The translations under genes were made by a program, and so were the position numbers. From assembly GCA_040224245.1 (NCBI GenBank), contig JBEGIR010000071.1, forward strand, positions 40,090-104,089: DNA of 64,000 bases. Direction: 5' to 3'. Shown here piece after piece: positions 46,834 through 57,361 of this stretch (within the stretch, counting starts at the first letter, position 1; each line of letters starts with the position of its first letter). The notes beneath the pieces were generated by a model. That model searched no databases. It saw only the letters and a program-made list of their open reading frames with translations, and was not told where the DNA came from. The stretch comes from Puniceicoccaceae bacterium. Its GTDB lineage: Bacteria > Verrucomicrobiota > Verrucomicrobiia > Opitutales > JAFGAQ01.

Positions 46834-48129
46834 TCAGCGCGATAATGCGCTTCCCAGTGACCTCACATCCAGTCCCGATGCCTCCTGAAACGCAGCCAGC
46901 CTGAATTCTGGAAGAATGGCAAAGAGGTGATCAAAGATATCGGACTGGATCGCTTCGTAGTTCACCCAGTTTGTGTCCTTCGAGAATACATAGATCTCGA
47001 TAGGAAGACCCTTGGATGTGGGCGCCAACTGACGCACCAGAAAGGTCAGTTTATCATGAATCTGCGGATTTGCTTTCAGATAGGCCACACAGTAAGCGCG
47101 GAAGGTCCCGATATTGGTAAGTGAACGTCCGTTTCTCGGGAAATCCATGATCCCGTTCTCCTTGTTAAAGGCATCAATTTCCGCAATTTTCTGATCCACA
47201 TAGTCACGGATCAACGTGATGGAGCGAAAGTGATCGATCATCTCCCGGTCAGCAAAGCGAACCGTGCTCAGATCGATCATGAGGGAGCGTTTGATGCGAC
47301 GCCCACCCACTTCGCGCATTCCACGCCAGTTTTTGAAGGATTTTTGAATCAGGTCGTATGTCGGAATCGACGTGATGGTCTTGTCCCAATTCTGTATTTT
47401 CACAGTTGTCAGCGAGATGTCCGTGACATCTCCATCCGCCCCGTGCGCTGGCATTTCGATCCAGTCTCCAACCCTCACCGTGCGATTGACCGAGATCTGA
47501 ATTCCGGCCACAAGTCCCAGAATCGCATCCTTGAAAATCAGCAGCAGGACAGCGGTCAGCGCACCGATACCTGATAGAAAATAGACCGGTGTCTTCCCCA
47601 ACAGTACCGAGAGAAAGAAAATCGCACCCACGAGAAAAACCACCAGTTTCACCGCCTGCACGAAGCCCTTGATTTCGATGTCCTTCGATATGGGCAGCAG
47701 CCCATAGAACCCCATTCCTGCATTGAGCAGTGAATCCACCAGCAACAGCAGCGTCACGATGAAGTACAAATTGCACACGGTGGTGATCAATTGTCCCAGC
47801 GGGACACCACCCACATTCATGTTCCCAAAAAAGACTTGAGACAGCAGAATGAAGGCAACCGAAATCCCTAGATTGACTGCCCAGGTGAAACACCCATGGC
47901 GTGTCAGCACATCATCCCAGCGAAAGCGTGTCTTCGCCGTGAGTTTCTGCACCAGGACCTGCACGTACTGCTTTCGCACATAAACCAACGCAAATACAAT
48001 CAACAGAAATACCAGCAGGGTCATGCCAAATGCAGAATACCATGCCAGCGCAGGTCCGATGCCCCGATCCATCAGGGCATGCGCAAGGGTCTGAGTCAGA
48101 AAGGGTTTGAGATCAGCTTCAGTTTCCAT
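46834..48129 (-). CDS. MscS-family mechanosensitive channel
   Basis: 431 residues from METEADLKPFL; the frame has an earlier Met at 48162. Five hydrophobic segments (about 28-50, 80-100, 115-135, 150-170 and 175-200) precede the MscS core, where ILLIFKDAILGLVAGIQISVNRTVRVGDWIEM matches the pore helix TM3b-beta-domain junction and SLTTVKIQNWDKTITSIPTYDL the beta domain. Resembles YbdG-like MscS paralogues. Releases solutes on osmotic downshift. Confidence 0.92.
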   Translation of the reverse strand: METEADLKPFLTQTLAHALMDRGIGPALAWYSAFGMTLLVFLLIVFALVYVRKQYVQVLVQKLTAKTRFRWDDVLTRHGCFTWAVNLGISVAFILLSQVFFGNMNVGGVPLGQLITTVCNLYFIVTLLLLVDSLLNAGMGFYGLLPISKDIEIKGFVQAVKLVVFLVGAIFFLSVLLGKTPVYFLSGIGALTAVLLLIFKDAILGLVAGIQISVNRTVRVGDWIEMPAHGADGDVTDISLTTVKIQNWDKTITSIPTYDLIQKSFKNWRGMREVGGRRIKRSLMIDLSTVRFADREMIDHFRSITLIRDYVDQKIAEIDAFNKENGIMDFPRNGRSLTNIGTFRAYCVAYLKANPQIHDKLTFLVRQLAPTSKGLPIEIYVFSKDTNWVNYEAIQSDIFDHLFAILPEFRLAAFQEASGLDVRSLGSALSR

Positions 48130-48201
48130 CGCCTGCCATGCAAGCCGAGCGCGAGCGCTCAATCAACCGAAAAACAACCGACACAATACCTGAAGCTGCC
48201 C

Positions 48202-49575
48202 CTACAACCGGGCCGGAACAGGATGCCCTTTGATCTCCGCAAGGTAGCGCTCAATCACTTCCATCGGCAACTCGTAGTCTTCGAGGCGCCCTTCGAGGTA
48301 TTTTTCGTAACCGACGAGATCCATCATGCCGTGACCGCTGAAGTTGAATACAATCACACGCTGCTTTCCTTCCTCCTTGGCCTGTTTTGCCTCGCGAATG
48401 GCAGAGGCGATCGCGTGCGTTGTCTCCGGTGCAGGAATGATGCCCTCCGTTTTGGAAAACAGCAGGCCCGATTCAAAACACTCCAGTTGATGGATCGCCT
48501 GCGCTTCGATCAACCCCTGCTGCACCGCAGCACTCACCAGCGGAGCCATGCCATGATAGCGCAGTCCACCCGCGTGGATGGGTTCCGGAATGAAGCGATG
48601 CCCCAAAGTGTGCATGGGCAGCAGCGGCGTCATCCTTGCCACGTCACCATGATCATAGGAAAAGGGGCCTTTCGTCAGCGTCGGACAGGAAGCAGGCTCA
48701 GCCGCAACGACTCGAATGGCATCACCGTTGATCTTATCATGCAGAAAGGGAAAGGACAAACCCGCAAAATTGCTTCCACCGCCTGCACACCCAATCACCA
48801 CATCCGGTCGCGTCTCGCCAAATTTCTTCAGTTGAATGCGCGTTTCCAGTCCAATGATGCTCTGGTGCAGCATCACATGATTGAGCACGCTGCCCAGGGC
48901 ATAACGCGTCTGTCCGGTCGCATCGGACACGGCCTGTTCCACCGCTTCCGAAATGGCGATGCCCAACGATCCGGGTGTATCCGGATACTGTGCCAGGATC
49001 GAGCGCCCTGCTTCGGTTTCCATACTCGGACTCGCCACACAAGTTCCGCCCCAGGTTCCCATCATCATCTTGCGGAACGGTTTCTGGTCAAAACTGATGC
49101 GTACCATGAAAACCTTGCACTCCAGGCCGAGCAATGCACAGGCAAAGGAGAGTGCACTTCCCCACTGCCCTGCCCCCGTTTCCGTCGTGATGCGCTTGAT
49201 GCCAAAGGTTTTGTTATACCATGCCTGGGCAACTGCCGTATTCGGTTTGTGACTTCCCGCCGGAGACACACTCTCGTTCTTGTAATAAATCTTTGCAGGC
49301 GTACCCAATGCCTCCTCCAGAGCATAGGCGCGGACCAGCGGAGTGGGACGCCACCGGGCCAGCAGTTCCAGAACCGGTTCCGGAATGTCAATCCATCGAT
49401 CTGTGCTCACTTCCTGCTCGATGATGTTCATCGGGAATACGGGTGCCAGCATCTCCGGTGAGATGGGCTTTCCGTCAGGTCCAAGCGGAGGATTCATCGG
49501 AACATCAGCTGCCAGGTTGTACCACTGGCGCGGCATTTCCTCATCAGAGAGAACGATCTTCTTAATTCGACTCAT
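48202..49575 (-). CDS. Tryptophan synthase beta-like PLP enzyme (TrpB2 type)
   Basis: 457 residues, about 60 longer than TrpB1. The internal-aldimine Lys110 lies in [18 protein letters not shown] phosphate binding [16 protein letters not shown], and the N-terminal insertion with [19 protein letters not shown] is TrpB2-specific. It lacks the TrpA-interaction loop features and no trpA lies nearby. TrpB2 enzymes make tryptophan from indole and serine or act as serine deaminase. Followed on the minus strand by nothing close. Confidence 0.93.
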   Translation of the reverse strand: MSRIKKIVLSDEEMPRQWYNLAADVPMNPPLGPDGKPISPEMLAPVFPMNIIEQEVSTDRWIDIPEPVLELLARWRPTPLVRAYALEEALGTPAKIYYKNESVSPAGSHKPNTAVAQAWYNKTFGIKRITTETGAGQWGSALSFACALLGLECKVFMVRISFDQKPFRKMMMGTWGGTCVASPSMETEAGRSILAQYPDTPGSLGIAISEAVEQAVSDATGQTRYALGSVLNHVMLHQSIIGLETRIQLKKFGETRPDVVIGCAGGGSNFAGLSFPFLHDKINGDAIRVVAAEPASCPTLTKGPFSYDHGDVARMTPLLPMHTLGHRFIPEPIHAGGLRYHGMAPLVSAAVQQGLIEAQAIHQLECFESGLLFSKTEGIIPAPETTHAIASAIREAKQAKEEGKQRVIVFNFSGHGMMDLVGYEKYLEGRLEDYELPMEVIERYLAEIKGHPVPARL

Positions 49576-49687
49576 GAGCGGGTAAACGTGGGGTTACAGG
49601 CCAAAAACAAACAGATTGCACATCCTGCTGTCAATGGACATTCCCTCGTCGTTGAGGGGTAGAAAATTTCAGATTCACGAAGACAAG

Positions 49688-49724
49688 AAAGAACCAGCCC
49701 CACTGCTGAGGCTGGCCCTTTTTC
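49688..49724 (-). terminator. Terminator after pckG
   Basis: Hairpin with stem CCAGCC/GGCTGG and loop of about ten bases, extended by G-T pairs, followed in the pckG direction by TTCTTTCTT. It lies about 20 bases beyond the pckG stop; its plus strand also has CCCTTTTT, so it could act both ways. Confidence 0.75.
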
Positions 49725-49744
49725 GAATTGCGATAACAAAAACG

Positions 49745-51547
<1,803 letters not shown>

Positions 51548-51599
51548 ATTCTCTCCAGTGATAGATTTGTTTCTCTGTTATCGATTCGTTTAGGTAAGA

Positions 51600-51649
51600 A
51601 AAAAGGCCACATGACCCCACAATTCACTTGCGAGCAATGTGGCCTTTTT
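51600..51649 (-). promoter_or_regulatory. Attenuator-like hairpin in pckG leader
   Basis: A perfect 13-base inverted repeat (AAAAAGGCCACAT at 51600-51612, ATGTGGCCTTTTT at 51637-51649, 24-base loop) lies 52 bases upstream of the pckG ATG. In the minus-strand transcript it ends in TTTTTTC, the form of an intrinsic terminator, but the transcript would have to cross it to reach pckG. Either attenuation or a short RNA upstream explains it. Confidence 0.6.
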
Positions 51650-51696
51650 CCCGACTGCCTCGAAAGACCTTCGGTAAAACTTCCGTTTGTGCAACC

Positions 51697-51725
51697 ATCA
51701 AAAGTTTTACTTATTTAATTGTCAA
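51697..51725 (-). promoter_or_regulatory. Predicted sigma-70 promoter for pckG leader
   Basis: On the minus strand TTGACA (51720-51725), 17-base spacer, TTTGAT (51697-51702; four of six matches to TATAAT). Transcription would start near 51690, giving a leader of about 140 bases that passes through the hairpin at 51600-51649. Confidence 0.5.
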
Positions 51726-51915
51726 AACAATTTAGCATAACTGATGATAAAAATTGAAATCCCTTATGCAGGGCTATCTTTTCGCATCAACTGTAGTCTC
51801 AATTCCCGCTGCTGGCTTGCAGGAAACCTGCATACCACGATACTCTCCTCCCTTCATTTGCAGGCAATCTGCACGGCGGAAACCGATGTTCGCACAAAGA
51901 AAATCGGGCATTGCA

Positions 51916-51945
51916 TTGACCTTGGGATTCCCCTTGTGCTAACTT
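51916..51945 (+). promoter_or_regulatory. Predicted sigma-70 promoter for tatA
   Basis: TTGACC at 51916, 18-base spacer, TAACTT at 51940. The start site would be about 51952 and the tatA ATG is at 51988. Spacing is one base longer than ideal. Confidence 0.4.
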
Positions 51946-51987
51946 GAAGCTTGTGAACGGGAATTATTTCTCCCAAAACTAACGACC

Positions 51988-52254
51988 ATGACCACTCTCG
52001 CTTTCATCCAGAACGTTGGGCTTCCCGAGCTCGCCATCATCTTCATGTTCATCCTGATTTTCTTCGGCGCCAAGCGGCTGCCGGAACTCTTTGGTTCCTT
52101 TGGAAAATCCATCAAGGAGTTCAAGAAAGCCACAAGGGATATTGAAAACGACATCAATTCGTCGATGCACGAACAACCCAGGCAGGTCACTCCACCCCAG
52201 CAGAGCGTTCCCCATCAGACCGAACAGGCGACCAAGCAAGAGACTCAATCGTAA
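51988..52254 (+). CDS. tatA: Sec-independent translocase subunit TatA
   Basis: 88 residues. One N-terminal membrane helix (about 12-28, LPELAIIFMFILIFFGA), the FGAKRLPEL hinge, an amphipathic helix (GSFGKSIKEFKKATRD), and a Gln-rich tail, as in TatA/E. Forms the pore of the twin-arginine pathway that exports folded cofactor proteins. Single gene ending in a clear terminator. Confidence 0.95.
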   Translation: MTTLAFIQNVGLPELAIIFMFILIFFGAKRLPELFGSFGKSIKEFKKATRDIENDINSSMHEQPRQVTPPQQSVPHQTEQATKQETQS

Positions 52255-52277
52255 TTGCCATCCCATCGCACGTTCTC

Positions 52278-52306
52278 AAAACCACCTCAACAGGGTGGTT
52301 TTTTTT
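52278..52306 (+). terminator. Intrinsic terminator after tatA
   Basis: Nine-base stem AAAACCACC/GGTGGTTTT with seven-base loop TCAACAG, running into a T run. Only 23 bases after the tatA stop. Confidence 0.92.
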
Positions 52307-52443
52307 GTCCGGGGATGATGGTGTTCTCTCAAACATGCATTTTCCTTTTTGGTATTCCCGCACACCTCTATCCTGTTTTCGGGCCTACTTCAGCTCCGCC
52401 CAATGGACACAGTAGAAAGAAGTTCAAATTGAAAATCCAAATC

Positions 52444-52466
52444 GTAGCGGGAGCTTCCAGCTCGCG
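52444..52466 (+). repeat. REP-like palindrome, copy A
   Basis: Contains AGCGGGAGCTTCCAGCTCGC, an imperfect palindrome (GAGCT-tcc-AGCTC stem, flanked by GC/GC after one mismatch), preceded by GT. Copies B and C are at 58673-58695 and 58949-58971. Confidence 0.85.
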
Positions 52467-52634
52467 TCCCATCTACACCCCGCTGACACCCCTACCCTCA
52501 TCTCCCTCGCTTCACACCTCCACAACACTACCCGTAATCCCGACTCCCCTCACCCCAAGCCTCCCTATCAACCGATAGGGGTAGGGATGGCTCATTGAGT
52601 TGATCCACCCCTCCTCCGAACAGGACGAGAGACT

Positions 52635-52670
52635 TAACTCCTGGCTCCTAACTCCTAACTCCTGGCTCCT
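52635..52670 (+). repeat. Short tandem repeat of TAACTCC/TGGCTCC units
   Basis: Units TAACTCC and TGGCTCC alternate over 36 bases (order 1-2-1-1-2). Intergenic; purpose unknown. Confidence 0.75.
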
Positions 52671-52732
52671 GCATTTCATCCGCTCGCGGTTAAAAACTTG
52701 ACAAGTGGGGCAATTGGGAGTGCAAGGGAGGA

Positions 52733-52867
52733 ATGAACGTTTGTTTGCAATCCCCTGCATCCCTGCCCTTGCGCTGCGATGTTGCCGCTGTGGCATCGCC
52801 TGATCGCGCGGCGGTTCTGCTACGCCAGCGCGGAGGATTGCTGCTGCTCCCCCTGGGGGAGAAATAA
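52733..52867 (+). CDS. Putative leucine-rich leader peptide of leuA (44 residues)
   Basis: An ATG just after the purine run AAGGGAGGA opens a 44-codon frame with ten leucines. Near its end come four Leu codons in a row (TTG CTG CTG CTC), Pro, then Leu, followed by GGGGAG, which pairs with the CTCCCC overlapping the Leu run to make a hairpin. leuA starts 241 bases later. Leucine-rich leader peptides before leuA regulate by attenuation elsewhere. However the ribosome-binding site is very close to the ATG and no terminator with a T run was found before leuA. Confidence 0.4.
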   Translation: MNVCLQSPASLPLRCDVAAVASPDRAAVLLRQRGGLLLLPLGEK

Positions 52868-53107
52868 GTACGCAAACTGGTGCAGCGCGCACCCTGAATT
52901 TGCAACGCCGGAAGGTTTCGATGCGTTGCCACCGCAGATCCGCCAACCAGAGGCATCGGCACATGAGGCCATGAACCCGACGGACCTGCAGCCCGGCTCA
53001 CCGCCGAGTCCTGCCATCCATAAAGCCTTGGGCCTTGCGCTCAGAACCTGTGCTCCTTAAAACGGACACTCATTGACCTATTGATCCGCAACTGCGGACT
53101 TACTGCC

Positions 53108-54811
53108 ATGTTTCACTTTAACATCGAAAAGAAATACAAACCCTTTCCCAAAATTGACTTGCCGGATCGACGCTGGCCGAACCGCACGATCCAGCAGGCC
53201 CCCATCTGGTGCAGCGTTGACCTGCGCGACGGAAATCAGGCACTCGCCAATCCCATGACGATTGACCAGAAGACCGAAATGTTTGAGCTGCTCGTGAAGA
53301 TGGGATTCAAGGAAATCGAAGTGGGCTTTCCCTCGGCCTCCGACACCGAATTCCAGTTCACGCGACGGCTGATCGAGCAGGGATTGATCCCGGATGATGT
53401 TGCGATTCAAGTGCTCTGCCAAGCCAGGGAACACCTGATCCAACGCAACTTTGAAGCCTTGCAGGGTGCAAAGAAGGTGATTTTTCACCTGTACAATTCA
53501 ACCTCTCCGCTGCAGCGGCGGGTAACCTTCAACCTGAACAAGCAGCAGATCAAACAGATTGCAATCGACGGCACACGCATGATCAAGGAGCGTGTATCGA
53601 TGCTGCCGCAGACGGACTTCACCCTACAGTATTCGCCCGAAAGCTTTTCGGACACCGAGGTCGACTATGCACTGGAAGTGTGCGAAGCGGTACTCGATAC
53701 CTGGCAGCCAAGGGCTGGGGAAAAAGTGATCCTGAACCTGCCTGCCACGGTCGAAGTATCGACCCCCAACGTGTATGCGGACCAGATCGAATGGTTCATC
53801 CGCAACCTGAAGCAGCGCGAACACGTGATCATCTCACTGCACACTCACAATGACCGGGGCACGGGTGTGGCCGCTACCGAGCTGGGCTTGCTGGCAGGCG
53901 CTGACCGGGTGGAAGGAACCCTCTTTGGCAATGGGGAACGCACGGGAAATCTCGACATCATCAACGTGGCGCTCAACCTGATGGCGCATGGAGTGGACCC
54001 GCAGCTGGATCTGAGTGATCTGCCCGCGATTCGCGAGGTCTGCGAGCGCAATACCGACATGCCAGTCCCACCACGTCATCCGTATGCCGGGGAACTCGTC
54101 TTTACCTCGTTTTCCGGCTCGCATCAGGATGCGATCAAGAAGGGCATGGACCTGCGCAAGCAGGAAGCCAGCGACGATGCACACTGGGCCATCCCCTACC
54201 TCGCGATTGATCCCTCCGACATTGGTCGCAGCTATCACGCCATCATCCGCATCAACAGCCAGTCCGGCAAGGGAGGCGTCGCCTACATCCTCAATCAGGA
54301 GTTTGGCTATGACCTGCCCAAACCGATGCACCCGGAAGTGGGCCACTGCATCAACCAGCATGCCGACCGTCAGCAGCGCGAACTGTCCGTGCAGGAAATC
54401 CACGACTGCTTCCTCGCCGGGTTTGCCAATCTGTCAGAGCCGCTGGAACTGGTGGACTATGACGTGCACCGGGAAAGCAAGGCCGAACCAGACAAGACCT
54501 ACCAAATTTCGGGCGTCATGCGACTGCAGGGCATTGAACATGCATTTTCCGGGGTTGGGAACGGCCCGATCAATGCGTTTGCGAATGCACTGGAAGTGAT
54601 GGGGGTAAAGGATTTCAAACTCGTGGACTATCGTCAGCATGCGATTGGGGAGGGTTCTGCAACACAATCCGCCGCCTACATCTGCATCCAGGCCGACAAC
54701 GGAAAAGGACCCAAGTTCTGGGGAGTCGGACTCGACGCCAACATCGAGTTTGCCAGCCTCAAGGCATTGGTGTCGGCCTACAACCGATCAAGCGCGCAAC
54801 CCGTAGCTTGA
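53108..54811 (+). CDS. leuA: 2-isopropylmalate synthase
   Basis: 567 residues from MFHFNIEKKYKPF; GTG/ATG starts upstream only add residues. The catalytic barrel has CSVDLRDGNQALANPM, LHTHNDRGTGVAATELGLLAGADRVEGTLFGNGERTGNLD, and the long C-terminal region (GGVAYILNQEFGYDLPKPMHPE and GVGNGPINAFANALE) is the allosteric LeuA domain of the long form (type 2). First step of leucine synthesis. A possible leader peptide lies upstream. Confidence 0.97.
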   Translation: MFHFNIEKKYKPFPKIDLPDRRWPNRTIQQAPIWCSVDLRDGNQALANPMTIDQKTEMFELLVKMGFKEIEVGFPSASDTEFQFTRRLIEQGLIPDDVAIQVLCQAREHLIQRNFEALQGAKKVIFHLYNSTSPLQRRVTFNLNKQQIKQIAIDGTRMIKERVSMLPQTDFTLQYSPESFSDTEVDYALEVCEAVLDTWQPRAGEKVILNLPATVEVSTPNVYADQIEWFIRNLKQREHVIISLHTHNDRGTGVAATELGLLAGADRVEGTLFGNGERTGNLDIINVALNLMAHGVDPQLDLSDLPAIREVCERNTDMPVPPRHPYAGELVFTSFSGSHQDAIKKGMDLRKQEASDDAHWAIPYLAIDPSDIGRSYHAIIRINSQSGKGGVAYILNQEFGYDLPKPMHPEVGHCINQHADRQQRELSVQEIHDCFLAGFANLSEPLELVDYDVHRESKAEPDKTYQISGVMRLQGIEHAFSGVGNGPINAFANALEVMGVKDFKLVDYRQHAIGEGSATQSAAYICIQADNGKGPKFWGVGLDANIEFASLKALVSAYNRSSAQPVA

Positions 54812-54947
54812 GGCACTGCACGCTGCCCCACTTCCGCAGACCGAATGGGGCAGAACGGAGCCGGTCGTGTCCCGATCACTCCCACCTGGAGTGCTTCGGG
54901 GGATCGGCTGGCGCGATGCAAAACACAGCACCCTGCCCGTGCCGCGA

Positions 54948-56534
54948 TCAGCCTTTGGTCTCGATGGAAAACTCCTCAATGCGCTTGCGCAGAGTGGAGC
55001 GACTGATGCCGAGCACCTCAGAGGCCTTGAGCTGATTGCCCTTGGTCTCCTTGAGGGTGCGAAGGATCATTTCCTTCTCCATGGCAACCAGCAGCGCACG
55101 ATGGTTCTCCTTGCGCAGCAACTTGTAAATGTGGTCAAAGGATTCCTCGCGATTCATGCCACCGCCGATCCAGGTATTGGCCGCTGCCGGGGCAGTTGGC
55201 AGCACATCGGCGCGCTGAGGTTGTGCACCCCATTCCGGCTCCGGACTCTCTGGCTCGGCCTCAGATTCCGCGATTTCGGGTATCTGCGATGGAGAGTCGA
55301 GTGCTTGCGTTTCGGGACTGGGTGGGGTTGCCGGGCTGGTGCGTGATGAACTGCGCTGCCGCAGCTCTGCAGGGAAATCACCCGGCAGGATGACATCACC
55401 CTGTGCCAGCACCGCGCTGTGATGGATCATGTTTTCAAGCTCGCGCACATTGCCCGGCCAATCGTGAGTCATCAAGAGCCGAAGCGACTCCTGCGACAGG
55501 CGTTTGGGCTTGCTGCCGGACTTGTTGGCCAGCTTCTGAAGCAGGAAATTGGCAATGAGCGGGATGTCGTCGGTGCGCTCCCGCAGGGCAGGCAGTCGCA
55601 GGCGAAACACATTGAGCCGGTAGTAGAGGTCCTCACGAAACTCCTTATCCTTCACTATCTGCTCCAGGTTTTTATTGGTCGCGGCGACGAGACGAACATT
55701 GACCTTGATCGTTTCATTGCCACCAACGCGCTGCAGCTCTCCCTCCTGGAGGACGCGGAGAACCTTGGTCTGCGTGGAGAGCGTCATGTCGCCCAGCTCG
55801 TCGAGAAAGATGGTGCCACGATCAGCAAGTTCGAATTTCCCCTTTTTCAGGTGGGTGGCCCCGGTAAAGGAGCCCTTCTCGTGGCCAAACAGCTCACTCT
55901 CAATCAGATTCTCCGGAATCGCGGCACAATTGACCGCCACAAAGGGACCCTCCGAGCGAAGGCTGTGACGGTAAATGCAGCGGGCTACCAGCTCCTTGCC
56001 GGTGCCGCTCTCCCCGGTGATCATGACAGTCGCATCACTGGGTGCGACCTGACCGATCAGCTTAAACACATCGCGCATCACATCGCTGGAGCCTACCATG
56101 CCCTCCTCGTAGTCACGGGAGTCGATGCCGGGCAGGGACGGTTCCGACTCGGTGTGCAGCTGCGCCCAGGCATCAAACGCCTTGGTGGTCAGATTGAGCA
56201 CCTTCTTCAGCTCAAACGGCTTTACGATGTAATCGAAGGCGCCAAACTTCATCGCCTCGATCGCCGTCTGAGTGGTGCCATAGGCCGTCATGATGATGAC
56301 CATCGAATCCGGCGAAGCATTGCGAATGTGCTGCAGCGCCTCGATACCGCTGATGCCCTGCATCCGGTTGTCGGAAAAGATCACTGCGGGCTGAAGCTCG
56401 GATGCGCGTTCAACACCCTCCTCCCCGCTTCCAGCGAGCTGCACCTCATAGCCGCGCGGCTCAAGCACACGCTTCAGGGAGTAGCGGATTTCACTGTCAT
56501 CATCAATGACCAGGATGGTCTTGTCGTTTGCCAT
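54948..56534 (-). CDS. NtrC-family sigma-54-dependent response regulator
   Basis: 528 residues. Receiver (1-120) with Asp11-13 cluster, phospho-acceptor Asp55 ([10 protein letters not shown]) and Lys105 (YIVKPFELK). AAA+ domain: Walker A GESGTGKE (174-181), the sigma-54 contact loop GSFTGA (221-226; Ser variant of GAFTGA), Walker [12 protein letters not shown] Ser/Pro/Glu-rich linker (395-450) precedes a Fis-type HTH (about 488-522: [29 protein letters not shown]). Activates sigma-54 promoters when phosphorylated; partner kinase is not adjacent. The window has one good sigma-54 promoter at flgB. Confidence 0.95.
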   Translation of the reverse strand: MANDKTILVIDDDSEIRYSLKRVLEPRGYEVQLAGSGEEGVERASELQPAVIFSDNRMQGISGIEALQHIRNASPDSMVIIMTAYGTTQTAIEAMKFGAFDYIVKPFELKKVLNLTTKAFDAWAQLHTESEPSLPGIDSRDYEEGMVGSSDVMRDVFKLIGQVAPSDATVMITGESGTGKELVARCIYRHSLRSEGPFVAVNCAAIPENLIESELFGHEKGSFTGATHLKKGKFELADRGTIFLDELGDMTLSTQTKVLRVLQEGELQRVGGNETIKVNVRLVAATNKNLEQIVKDKEFREDLYYRLNVFRLRLPALRERTDDIPLIANFLLQKLANKSGSKPKRLSQESLRLLMTHDWPGNVRELENMIHHSAVLAQGDVILPGDFPAELRQRSSSRTSPATPPSPETQALDSPSQIPEIAESEAEPESPEPEWGAQPQRADVLPTAPAAANTWIGGGMNREESFDHIYKLLRKENHRALLVAMEKEMILRTLKETKGNQLKASEVLGISRSTLRKRIEEFSIETKG

Positions 56535-56557
56535 AGCTCAGGTTCTCCAGCACAATT

Positions 56558-57361
56558 TCACGATGTCGAGACATACATTTGCAGGCGGTCCAGCAGATGA
56601 TTGAAACCATCGGCCAACGGAATGTATCCCCGCAATTGAATCTCACCTTTACCCACAGCTGCGAGGTTGTCAGCAAGATTTGCAACCGATTTCCAGGCGA
56701 CCTCGAGGTTTGCAAAGCGAAAGTCCACCGAACGTCCCCCAACCGCACTGCCATCGCTCACCCAGCTGAGACGCCCCTCTTGCACGGTGATGCACCCAAG
56801 GTTTGCTTCTACTCCACCGATGAAGAGAGAAATCCGGCCATCGGGCAGATGATCCATCAGCCCACGGCTGAAATCATCCACCTCCCTCAACCCATTGAGT
56901 CCTGCCACAGCAGCACGCAGCGTGAGCAGGGTCTTGGCCAACAATTCCTGCGGTTGCGCATGCTGCCAGGCCTGAGTGCTCATGCGTTGTTTCAGGGCGA
57001 GCAGGTTGCGGATGAACCTGAACCACGCGGGAACGTGAGACAGTCCTCGAAGGCTTCGCAGCGGGAAGCGGTTGTTCTCAAAAAAACCCAGTGCCTCGGA
57101 CTGTGAACGAAAGGCAAATCCGATGGAGTCGGCAGGCAGTGACTGTGAACGAAGATCGAGCAAGCGCACTCCAGCACCTCCGGTCTGGCGGATCACCGCG
57201 ATGTCACAACCCGCCACGCTGCAGGTAATGCTGCGCCCGACCTCCGGCAACGGTGTTCCCATGAGGCTTCCGGGAAAGGAATCCTCCTGCATCAGACTGA
57301 ACAGGATCCACGGATACAGCAGACACTGCACCCGCCCACGCTCACAGGTCAGGGTTTCCAT
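56558..57361 (-). CDS. SCP2-like hypothetical protein
   Basis: 267 residues from METLTCERGRV, overlapping the upstream gene by 20 bases. No signal peptide or membrane span. The C-terminal half (VDFRFANLEVAWKSVANLAD, GKGEIQLRGYIPLADGFNHLLDRL) has the strand-helix layout of sterol carrier protein 2 domains, where G-K-x-x-x-x-G-x-x-x-L occurs. Coupled to the glycolipid-synthase-like gene, so a lipid-binding role is plausible but inferred. Confidence 0.55.
   Translation of the reverse strand: METLTCERGRVQCLLYPWILFSLMQEDSFPGSLMGTPLPEVGRSITCSVAGCDIAVIRQTGGAGVRLLDLRSQSLPADSIGFAFRSQSEALGFFENNRFPLRSLRGLSHVPAWFRFIRNLLALKQRMSTQAWQHAQPQELLAKTLLTLRAAVAGLNGLREVDDFSRGLMDHLPDGRISLFIGGVEANLGCITVQEGRLSWVSDGSAVGGRSVDFRFANLEVAWKSVANLADNLAAVGKGEIQLRGYIPLADGFNHLLDRLQMYVSTS

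Larger units (their letters stand above)
52307..53107 (+). other. Gap between tatA and leuA, about 800 bases
   Basis: It contains a REP-like palindrome copy (52444-52466), a short tandem array (52635-52670) and a possible leader peptide (52733-52867). Elsewhere in the tract (52867-53107) the G+C rises and open frames exist on both strands, but none shows a family motif. Confidence 0.5.

Noticed and set aside
47896..49461. 521-codon open frame opposite the TrpB2 gene
   Set aside because: Shadow frame; the TrpB2 product matches its family end to end.
52779..53060. 94-codon frame with a Cys/Pro-rich product before leuA
   Set aside because: No family match, overlaps other frames and lies in a repeat-rich leader.
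55419..56600. 393-codon open frame opposite the NtrC-type regulator
   Set aside because: Shadow of a certain gene.
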